Assembly (NCBI GenBank): GCA_002429965.1
Contig: DJBG01000107.1
Span: 4,682 to 10,000 of the forward strand
Direction: 5' to 3'
Length of the DNA: 5,319 nucleotides
Source of the DNA: Hungatella sp. UBA5982
Lineage (GTDB): Bacteria; Bacillota; Clostridia; Lachnospirales; Lachnospiraceae
Positions 1 through 4,994 of this stretch are shown piece after piece; position 1 is the first letter of the stretch; the number at the start of each line of letters is the position of its first letter. Below the pieces are notes generated by a model. The model was given only the letters and a program-made list of their open reading frames with translations, searched no databases and was not told the origin of the DNA. Both the position numbers and the translations under genes were made by a program.

Positions 1-932
1 CCGGCTTAAAGGAAGGGATCGTAGAGCATCTGAAAATTGACCCAAAACGTGTCGCTATTGCCGGCAACAATTTTAAGATCAACGCCTATTCCGATGAGTA
101 TGACCTTGAGAATCCGGAATTTGCCACTCCTCTTGGAATCGTCATATCCGCAGGCTTCAGCATTGTCAATGACAGCTTCCGTGTCATTTTAAATGACAGG
201 CCGGCGAAGCTCTTCCGGAGCGGCAGCTTTACCATAATGGATGTGCTGATGATGAACGGCTACAATTACCAGGATATGATCGGACGTTCCGGCCAGAACC
301 TGGTGGTGAGTGTTAACGGAAAGAGAACGGTTTTTTATGGAGAAAAAGCGGAGCCGTCTGTATTAAAACTCAATGGAGAAGAAACACAGCTTTCCGATCC
401 GGTAAATACAGAGGACTGGATTGTATTTGTACCTGCCAGCCGTGGAAAAAACGCTTCCGCTATGCTATCCGATGTGGCAGAGCTTGGAAAAGGAAACAAG
501 GTGCTGGTAAATGATGAGGAGGTAAAGGAGGATGTACCTCTAAAATCCGGTGACAGCATTGAAATAGAAAGCGCAGCAGCCGGAACAAAGGAAGAGCCGG
601 TACAGAATGCCGGAGTTGAAAGGATGGAAGAAGCCGGATCCGGCTCTCTTAATACGGCTTCAGCAGCCCCAGTTCCCCAGGCAGGGAATGGAGAAGGGGA
701 AAAGAGCCGTGGGAGCAAGGGGAAAATCACGTTCTTTCTGAATAACAACCCTCTGACTCTTCCCTTAAAGCCGGATCACCACCCCTATTATCTGATGGAC
801 ATGCTGGAATATTCCGGACTGGATTTTAAAAATGTAACCGGACAGGTAGTATTGGAAGTAAATGGGGAAAACGGATATTTCCAGCAGGAATTACATAGCA
901 GGGACCGTATTATGATCTACCAGGTCAAATAG
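1..932 (+). CDS. FtsA/PilM-like cell division ATPase-family protein, C-terminal part (5' end outside window)
   Basis: The frame beginning at base 3 is open to the TAG at 930-932, so 309 residues are visible. The ATG at 237 is internal: conserved-looking sequence continues upstream of it without a stop. Residues 1-56 look like the end of an FtsA/PilM-type actin-fold ATPase. The stretch ATPLGIVISAG (41-51) resembles the C-terminal end of that fold in the long FtsA-domain proteins I recall from Lachnospiraceae. After it come small beta-rich segments (about 57-145 and 163-190), then a Gly/Ala/Ser/Glu-rich, probably flexible linker (about 190-240), then a last compact segment (241-309). I see no membrane segment in this part. 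The family is thought to act at the inner membrane face in division or envelope assembly; the exact role here is unknown. The gene is followed after 22 bp by the nrdD-like gene and is probably co-transcribed with it. The family call rests on remembered similarity, not a search. Confidence 0.72.
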   Translation, partial: GLKEGIVEHLKIDPKRVAIAGNNFKINAYSDEYDLENPEFATPLGIVISAGFSIVNDSFRVILNDRPAKLFRSGSFTIMDVLMMNGYNYQDMIGRSGQNLVVSVNGKRTVFYGEKAEPSVLKLNGEETQLSDPVNTEDWIVFVPASRGKNASAMLSDVAELGKGNKVLVNDEEVKEDVPLKSGDSIEIESAAAGTKEEPVQNAGVERMEEAGSGSLNTASAAPVPQAGNGEGEKSRGSKGKITFFLNNNPLTLPLKPDHHPYYLMDMLEYSGLDFKNVTGQVVLEVNGENGYFQQELHSRDRIMIYQVK

Positions 933-938
933 GATTTG

Positions 939-947
939 AAGGAGAAG
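939..947 (+). promoter_or_regulatory. Ribosome binding site of the nrdD-like gene
   Basis: The sequence AAGGAGAAGG lies between the upstream stop and the ATG at 955, with about 10 bases from AAGGAG to the start. It supports this ATG and shows that the 22-bp junction is a translational junction rather than a promoter region. No terminator or promoter-like element fits in the gap. Confidence 0.8.
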
Positions 948-954
948 GATTAAC

Positions 955-3027
955 ATGTTGAAGGTAACGAAAAGGGATGGCGCGGAAGCGTACTTTGATT
1001 TGTCAAAGGTCAAAGAAGCCATGAAAAAGGCATTTACTGCAACCGAAAAGTATTATACGGATAGCATTGTGGAATTGCTGGCCTTACGGGTGGCTTCCGA
1101 TTTTAAGGATAAGGTAAAGGAAGACTTAATCCCTGTGGAGGATATCCAGGACAGTGTGGAAAAGGTATTGGAGGAGACCGGATATACGGATGTGGCAAAG
1201 GCATATATTCTGTACCGGAAACAAAGAGAGAAGATCAGGAGCCTGGGAGCCACCACTCTTGACTATAAGGATGTGGTGGATAATTACGTTAAGGTAGAGG
1301 ACTGGCATGTAAAGGAAAATTCCACGGTGACCTATTCCGTGGGCGGCCTGATCCTTAACAATTCCGGAGCGGTGACGGCAAATTACTTGCTTTTTGAAAT
1401 TTATGACAAGGAGATTGCTGATGCCTATAATAGGGGCGATATCCATATCCATGACCTTTCTATGCTGACAGGATATAGCTGCGGCTGGTCTTTAAAAAAG
1501 CTTCTGCTGGACGGACTGGGAGGAATTACGGGAAAGATTACGGCCTCCCCTGCAAAGCATCTGGCTACCCTGTGCAACCAGCTGGTTAATTTTCTTGGAA
1601 TCATGCAGAATGAATGGGCTGCGTCCCAGTCCTTCTCTTCCTTTGATACATACCTGGCGCCTTTTGTCAGGGCTGATGGCCTTGCCTATGACAAGGTTAA
1701 AAAATGCATGGAGGCTTTTGTGTTTGGAGTGAACACGCCAAGCCGTTGGGGAACCCAGGCGCCGTTTTCCCATATTTCCCTGGATTTAACGGTTCCTGAG
1801 GATATGAGAGAGGAAAAGGCCATTGTCGGAGGTAAACGAATGGACTTTACCTATGGGGACTGCCAGACCGAGATGGATATGATAAACCGCGCGTTTTTAG
1901 AGACTATGCTGGCTGGAGATGCAGGCGGCATGGGATTTCAGTATCCGATTCCGGTTTACGGGCTGTCTGAGGATTTTGACTGGTCGGACACAGAGAATAA
2001 CCGCCTTTTATTTTCCCTTGCTTCCCATTATGGAACGCCTTATTATTCCAACTATATCAGGGGCGGCCACGCTCCGGGGGATGTGAGGATCTCCTATCAT
2101 GGCGTGGCACCGGATCTTACAAAACTGCGCAATAAAGCAGGAGGATTCTTCGGATATGGGGAGAATACCGGGTCCATTGGCGTGGTCACCATAAATCTTT
2201 CCCGGATCAGCTTTTTATCTTCCGATGAACCGGATTTTTACAAACGTCTGGACCAGGTGACGGATATTGCAGCCAGATCCTTGAAGATTAAACGGGATGT
2301 CATCGGCAGGCTTTTAAAGAATGGGCTCTATCCTTATACGGCCTGTTATCTGGAAAACCTGGAGAACCATTTTTCTTCCATAGGCGTTATTGGAATGAAT
2401 GAGGCAGGGCTTAATGCTTCCTGGCTAAAATCTGGAATGGAATCCCAAAAGACAAGGGATTTTGCGGCAGATGTGCTGAAGCATTTAAAGAAGAAGCTGA
2501 TTGGTTATCAGCAGGAGTACGGAAATTTGTACTGCCTGGAAGCGACCCCGGCGGAATCGGCGGCCTACCGCCTGGCAATGATCGACAGGCAGGAATTTCC
2601 GGAGATTAAGACAGGGGGAAAGGCGGGAGATACCCCTTATTATACCAACAGCACCAAGCTTCCCTCCGATTTTGAAGGAACCCTTAAGGAAACCCTTGAA
2701 AACCAGAATGCAGTCCAGCCTCTTTATACGGCTGGCACCGTATTTTCCATGTATATGGAAGAGGAGGCAAAGGACTGGAGAAGAATCCGGGATTCTTTAA
2801 GGAAGATGGCGGAAAATTATGATATTCCATACTTTACCTTTACACCGGTGTATTCCATCTGCCAGACCTGCGGGTATCTTTCCGGAAGAGAGGAAACCTG
2901 CCCCAAATGCGGAAAGCAGACAGACGTATACAGCAGGATCGCCGGTTATTACCGTCCCGTACATGACTGGAATGAAGGAAAAATCCAGGAATTTAAAAAC
3001 CGGAAAATGATGATTTTGGAAGATTAA
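955..3027 (+). CDS. nrdD: NrdD-type anaerobic ribonucleoside-triphosphate reductase homologue (glycyl radical protein) with atypical active-site loop
   Basis: Class III ribonucleotide reductases reduce NTPs to dNTPs in the cytoplasm without oxygen, using a glycyl radical installed by the radical-SAM activase NrdG. This 690-residue protein has the family architecture and usual length. It has an N-terminal ATP cone (about 3-95, starting VTKRDG) and the NrdD body with SSFDTYLAPF, PSRWGTQ, INRAFLE, TGSIGVVTINL (405-415) and ENHFSSIG. A C-terminal zinc site (C636, C639, C649, C652) precedes the radical motif RIAGYYRPVHDWNEGK, with the predicted radical Gly at 664. Oddity: in canonical members I recall, the segment after DVR (376-378) reads about SMCCRL and carries the thiyl-radical Cys; here it is ISYHGV, with no cysteine. 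The usual GYCAGW motif is GYSCGW (173-178), so that Cys is shifted by one. The only other cysteines are 207, 251, 303, 464 and 527. The frame is intact, so decay is not evident; either a diverged glycyl radical enzyme or an inactive paralogue is possible. Family assignment is firm; reductase activity is doubtful. No nrdG follows. Confidence 0.93.
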   Translation: MLKVTKRDGAEAYFDLSKVKEAMKKAFTATEKYYTDSIVELLALRVASDFKDKVKEDLIPVEDIQDSVEKVLEETGYTDVAKAYILYRKQREKIRSLGATTLDYKDVVDNYVKVEDWHVKENSTVTYSVGGLILNNSGAVTANYLLFEIYDKEIADAYNRGDIHIHDLSMLTGYSCGWSLKKLLLDGLGGITGKITASPAKHLATLCNQLVNFLGIMQNEWAASQSFSSFDTYLAPFVRADGLAYDKVKKCMEAFVFGVNTPSRWGTQAPFSHISLDLTVPEDMREEKAIVGGKRMDFTYGDCQTEMDMINRAFLETMLAGDAGGMGFQYPIPVYGLSEDFDWSDTENNRLLFSLASHYGTPYYSNYIRGGHAPGDVRISYHGVAPDLTKLRNKAGGFFGYGENTGSIGVVTINLSRISFLSSDEPDFYKRLDQVTDIAARSLKIKRDVIGRLLKNGLYPYTACYLENLENHFSSIGVIGMNEAGLNASWLKSGMESQKTRDFAADVLKHLKKKLIGYQQEYGNLYCLEATPAESAAYRLAMIDRQEFPEIKTGGKAGDTPYYTNSTKLPSDFEGTLKETLENQNAVQPLYTAGTVFSMYMEEEAKDWRRIRDSLRKMAENYDIPYFTFTPVYSICQTCGYLSGREETCPKCGKQTDVYSRIAGYYRPVHDWNEGKIQEFKNRKMMILED

Positions 3028-3068
3028 AATCAGAAGCCGGACATACATAGTGAGCAGGATTCCATGAC

Positions 3069-3110
3069 AAAAATCCCGGTTTTCTTTAAGAAAGCCGGGA
3101 TTTTTGGTTT
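3069..3110 (+). terminator. Intrinsic terminator after the nrdD-like gene
   Basis: The arms 3069-3086 and 3088-3105 are complementary over 18 positions with one G-U pair, around a tight turn. A GC-rich core (TCCCGG / CCGGGA) is flanked by an A-run on the left and TTTTTGGTTT on the right. The stem begins 41 bases after the stop codon. The A/T-symmetric flanks would let it work in either direction, but no minus-strand gene faces it. It separates the ftsA-like/nrdD-like unit from the dehydrogenase unit. Confidence 0.9.
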
Positions 3111-3142
3111 GCGTGAGCAATGAGCCGGACGAATATTAGAAC

Positions 3143-3156
3143 AGGAAGCGGTTCCC
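3143..3156 (+). promoter_or_regulatory. Possible catabolite-responsive (cre-like) site
   Basis: The sequence AGGAAGCGGTTCCC contains the core AAGCGGTT and resembles the CcpA consensus TGWAANCGNTNNCA, but the outer bases do not match (A for T at the start, C for A at the end). It is also a self-complementary GGAA-GCGG-TTCC element. It lies about 50 bp upstream of the predicted -35 box of the dehydrogenase gene, where glucose repression of a sugar-acid gene would be plausible. A chance match is quite possible. Confidence 0.22.
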
Positions 3157-3205
3157 TGGAAAATTATAGATAAATAAAAATATTATTGTTTGTTAAAAAT
3201 GTACA

Positions 3206-3234
3206 TTGAAAAAAGAGATGGGATATGCTAGCAT
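3206..3234 (+). promoter_or_regulatory. Sigma-A-type promoter with extended -10, for the dehydrogenase gene
   Basis: A -35 box TTGAAA (3206-3211) is followed by a 17-bp spacer and a -10 box TAGCAT (3229-3234). The -10 is preceded by TG at 3226-3227, the extended -10 arrangement. Transcription would start near 3241, giving a leader of about 100 bases. The surrounding 3160-3290 region is strongly AT-rich. No other element between the terminator and the gene has comparable boxes and spacing. Confidence 0.68.
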
Positions 3235-3290
3235 ATATACAAGGTGTTAGATTTGTATACAAATTTTATAGTTTGGATACATTTCAAAAC
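3231..3290. repeat. Three 20-bp-phased operator-like repeats
   Basis: The tetramer ATAC occurs at 3237-3240, 3257-3260 and 3277-3280, exactly 20 bp apart. The 14-base windows starting at 3231 (GCATATATACAAGG), 3251 (ATTTGTATACAAAT) and 3271 (GTTTGGATACATTT) match the central palindrome at 8, 14 and 10 positions respectively. A spacing near two helical turns would place bound dimers on the same DNA face. The first copy overlaps the -10 box and the other two lie in the early transcribed region. The AT-rich context raises the chance of coincidence. Confidence 0.4.
3251..3264. promoter_or_regulatory. Perfect 14-bp palindromic operator candidate
   Basis: ATTTGTATACAAAT is a perfect inverted repeat located about 10 bp downstream of the predicted transcription start, a position suited to repression. 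Its TTGTATACAA core resembles operators of FadR-type GntR regulators, several of which recognise palindromes centred on GTATAC. The GntR/FCD protein encoded at 4291-4992 is the obvious candidate ligand-responsive binder. The palindrome is seen in the sequence; the identity of the binder is inferred. Confidence 0.55.
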
Positions 3291-3328
3291 ACGGAAAAGA
3301 TGAGATAACTGACCCCCATATAATAAGC

Positions 3329-3335
3329 AAAGGAG
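3329..3335 (+). promoter_or_regulatory. Ribosome binding site of the dehydrogenase gene
   Basis: AAAGGAG, continuing as AGATT, ends 9 bases before the ATG at 3345. It is a strong site that supports this start. It matches a start position usual for the enzyme family, a short tail before the SLDGKVALVTG strand. Confidence 0.82.
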
Positions 3336-3344
3336 AGATTAATC

Positions 3345-4148
3345 ATGAATTTAGCAAACCAGTTTTCCCTTGACGGAAAAGTTGCATTAGTCACAGGCGC
3401 TTCCTACGGCATTGGATTTGCCATTGCAAAAGGTCTTGCAGAAGCAGGCGCAACCATTGTTTTTAATGATATTAAGCAGGAATTAGTTGATAAGGGAATT
3501 GCCGCATACAAGGAAGAGGGAATCAAAGCTCATGGTTACGTATGTGACGTTACCGATGAAAACGGCGTAAACGCTATGGTAGCCCAGATCGAGAAGGAGG
3601 TCGGCGTAATCGACATCCTGGTAAACAACGCAGGTATTATCAAGCGCATTCCCATGTGCGATATGACTGCTGAGCAGTTCAGACAGGTTATTGACGTTGA
3701 TTTGAACGCTCCATTTATCGTTGCTAAGGCAGTTATTCCGTCCATGATCAAAAAAGGCCACGGAAAGATCATCAACATCTGCTCCATGATGTCCGAGCTT
3801 GGCCGTGAGACCGTTTCCGCATATGCGGCAGCAAAGGGCGGCCTTAAGATGCTGACCAAGAACATTGCATCTGAGTACGGTGAATTCAACATTCAGTGTA
3901 ACGGTATTGGACCTGGCTACATCGCTACCCCACAGACAGCACCGCTGCGTGAGACTCAGGCAGATGGTTCCAGACATCCATTTGACCAGTTTATTATTGC
4001 TAAGACTCCGGCAGGACGCTGGGGAGAAGCAGAGGATCTCTCAGGTCCGGCTGTATTCCTTTCTTCTGACGCTTCCAACTTTGTCAACGGGCATATTCTG
4101 TACGTGGACGGCGGTATCTTAGCTTACATTGGCAAACAGCCGCAGTAA
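3345..4148 (+). CDS. SDR dehydrogenase, gluconate 5-dehydrogenase / KduD-DhuD type
   Basis: This is a classical short-chain dehydrogenase of 267 residues, a usual full length, acting in the cytoplasm. Visible motifs are the dinucleotide-binding TGASYGIG (17-24), NNAG (94-97), the catalytic Asn121, Ser147, Tyr160 and Lys164, GPGYIATP (189-196) and YVDGG (253-257). Asp42 at the end of the second strand would normally favour NAD(H). The sequence strongly resembles, from memory, streptococcal gluconate 5-dehydrogenase. Related enzymes (KduD, DhuD) interconvert 2-keto-3-deoxygluconate and its 2,5-diketo form in breakdown of unsaturated uronates from pectin or glycosaminoglycans. The reaction is therefore oxidation/reduction at C5 of a hexonate; gluconate versus deoxy-keto-gluconate cannot be decided here. 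The gene has its own promoter and operator-like sites and is followed by hairpins and a GntR regulator, consistent with substrate-induced sugar-acid catabolism. It uses AAC, TAC, GAC and ATC more than its neighbours, suggesting high expression. Confidence 0.93.
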   Translation: MNLANQFSLDGKVALVTGASYGIGFAIAKGLAEAGATIVFNDIKQELVDKGIAAYKEEGIKAHGYVCDVTDENGVNAMVAQIEKEVGVIDILVNNAGIIKRIPMCDMTAEQFRQVIDVDLNAPFIVAKAVIPSMIKKGHGKIINICSMMSELGRETVSAYAAAKGGLKMLTKNIASEYGEFNIQCNGIGPGYIATPQTAPLRETQADGSRHPFDQFIIAKTPAGRWGEAEDLSGPAVFLSSDASNFVNGHILYVDGGILAYIGKQPQ

Positions 4149-4166
4149 CAGTTAGATTTCAAGATT

Positions 4167-4198
4167 CAGGTCCGGCTCTTTTTCATGAGCCGGCCCTG
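4167..4198 (+). terminator. GC-rich hairpin after the dehydrogenase gene
   Basis: CAGGTCCGGCTC (4167-4178) pairs with GAGCCGGCCCTG (4187-4198) with a single internal T-C mismatch and an 8-base, T-rich loop. No T-run follows directly, so on its own it is a weak terminator. It more likely stabilises the 3' end of the dehydrogenase mRNA or acts together with the larger hairpin that starts 2 bases later. Confidence 0.6.
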
Positions 4199-4200
4199 GT

Positions 4201-4260
4201 GTTAAAAAATATGACCATGATGTCTGCTTTCAGGGCGGAGGTCATGGCATATTTTTTAAC
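4201..4260 (+). terminator. Long hairpin, terminator or attenuator in front of the gntR-type gene
   Basis: The left arm 4201-4220 and the right arm 4242-4260 pair over 19 bp, with one bulged A at 4214. The loop is 21 bases and can pair a little internally. The stem contains CCATGA/TCATGG next to an A-run on the left and ATTTTTT on the right, so it fits an intrinsic terminator that would work in both directions. It ends only 18 bases before the Shine-Dalgarno sequence of the downstream regulator. I see no promoter between the hairpin and that gene, so partial read-through is the likely source of the regulator's transcript. Confidence 0.75.
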
Positions 4261-4278
4261 AGGTCTAATATAGAGGAC

Positions 4279-4285
4279 GGAGAGG
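4279..4285 (+). promoter_or_regulatory. Ribosome binding site of the gntR-type gene
   Basis: GGAGAGG lies 5 bases before the ATG at 4291, within a purine-rich stretch (GAGGACGGAGAGGG). The spacing is slightly short but acceptable. It supports this start codon, which places the helix-turn-helix domain at its usual distance from the N-terminus. Confidence 0.65.
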
Positions 4286-4290
4286 GTTCA

Positions 4291-4992
4291 ATGGAAGGAA
4301 AGACCAAAACCTATAAAAACCGCGGCGAATTGGTGTTTGAAACGTTAAAGCAGGAGATTCTGGACCTGGAATTAAAGCCCGGACAGATCATCAGCGAGAA
4401 TGAAATCTGTGAACGGTTTGGCGTATCCCGGACGCCTGTCAGGGAAGCGGTGAGAAGGCTTCAGGAACAGGGCTTTGTCAATTCGGTGCCATATTCCGGC
4501 ACACAGGTAACGCTTTTGAATTTAGATACCATTAAACAGATGATATACATGCGTGTTGCGGTGGAAACCATGGTCATGCGGGATTTTATGAATATGGCAA
4601 CGCCTCTCTGGATGGAGGAAGTCCGGTATTTGATCCGCAAGCAGCAGGCTCTGATTCAGGAAAAAGGATTTGAACCGGAGCAGTTTTACCGTATGGACGC
4701 GCAGATGCATGCCATTTGGTATCAGGCTACCGGCAAACAGAAGCTTTGGGATATGATACAGGCCCAGCAGTTACATTATACAAGGTTCCGTATGCTTGAC
4801 TTTGTAACTGAAACAGATTTTACCAGAATCATCAGGGAGCACACTGAAGTTTTTGAACTGCTGGAGAAAAAAGACATCGAAGGCCTGGAGCGGTCCCTCA
4901 GAGAACATCTGTGTTACAGCATGCAGAGAATGAAGTATCAGATAGAAGTAGAATATAAAGACTATTTTGAGCAGGAAGAGCAGGAGGACTGA
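4291..4992 (+). CDS. GntR-family transcriptional regulator, FadR subfamily (FCD domain)
   Basis: This 233-residue protein has the standard two-domain layout. An N-terminal winged helix (about 10-75) contains the recognition region SENEICERFGVSRTPVREAV (35-54), the GntR signature. An all-helical FCD ligand domain (about 80-215) follows. The FCD metal-site residues are all present: D136 and H140 in DAQMH, H184 in REHTE, and H206 in REHLC. A metal ion with a bound carboxylate ligand is therefore expected, as in regulators sensing sugar acids or other organic acids. The end (about 215-233) is acidic and charged. It lies 142 bp after a sugar-acid dehydrogenase and 2 bp before the next gene, so it is likely the local regulator. 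The palindrome at 3251-3264 upstream of the dehydrogenase is a plausible target. I see no copy of that site directly before this gene. Ligand and sign of regulation are unknown. Confidence 0.93.
   Translation: MEGKTKTYKNRGELVFETLKQEILDLELKPGQIISENEICERFGVSRTPVREAVRRLQEQGFVNSVPYSGTQVTLLNLDTIKQMIYMRVAVETMVMRDFMNMATPLWMEEVRYLIRKQQALIQEKGFEPEQFYRMDAQMHAIWYQATGKQKLWDMIQAQQLHYTRFRMLDFVTETDFTRIIREHTEVFELLEKKDIEGLERSLREHLCYSMQRMKYQIEVEYKDYFEQEEQED
4982..4987 (+). promoter_or_regulatory. Ribosome binding site of the last gene, inside the gntR-type gene
   Basis: AGGAGG forms part of the final codons of the regulator and ends 7 bases before the ATG at 4995. This perfect site decides the start of the downstream gene and implies close translational coupling with the regulator. 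Confidence 0.85.
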
Positions 4993-4994
4993 TC

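Noticed and set aside
335..748. Minus-strand open frame of 137 codons
   Set aside because: It lies opposite the FtsA-like gene, has low-complexity Ser/Pro/Phe composition and no start signals; a shadow of the real gene.
237..932. ATG at 237 as the start of a 231-residue protein
   Set aside because: The same frame is open and protein-like from base 3, and no Shine-Dalgarno sequence precedes 237, so this is an internal methionine of a longer gene.
1053..1773. Minus-strand open frames opposite the nrdD-like gene
   Set aside because: They overlap conserved NrdD coding sequence, lack RBSs and resemble no protein family.
2077..2160. A frameshift pair hiding the Cys-Cys motif of the nrdD-like gene
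   Set aside because: Translating the other two frames over this stretch gives no MCCRL-like sequence, and the in-frame residues still align without gaps to both flanks.
3483..3977. Two minus-strand open frames (164 and 118 codons) opposite the dehydrogenase
   Set aside because: They are antisense shadows of a highly conserved SDR gene, made long by its codon bias.
4201..4260. A small mobile element (MITE-like) because of the 60-bp inverted repeat
   Set aside because: There is no target-site duplication and no second copy in the window; an A-run/T-run hairpin after a gene is better explained as a terminator.
4211..4273. A 20-codon open frame (MTMMSAFRAEVMAYFLTGLI) in the hairpin before the regulator
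   Set aside because: No ribosome binding site precedes it, and its sequence is fully accounted for by the arms and loop of the hairpin.
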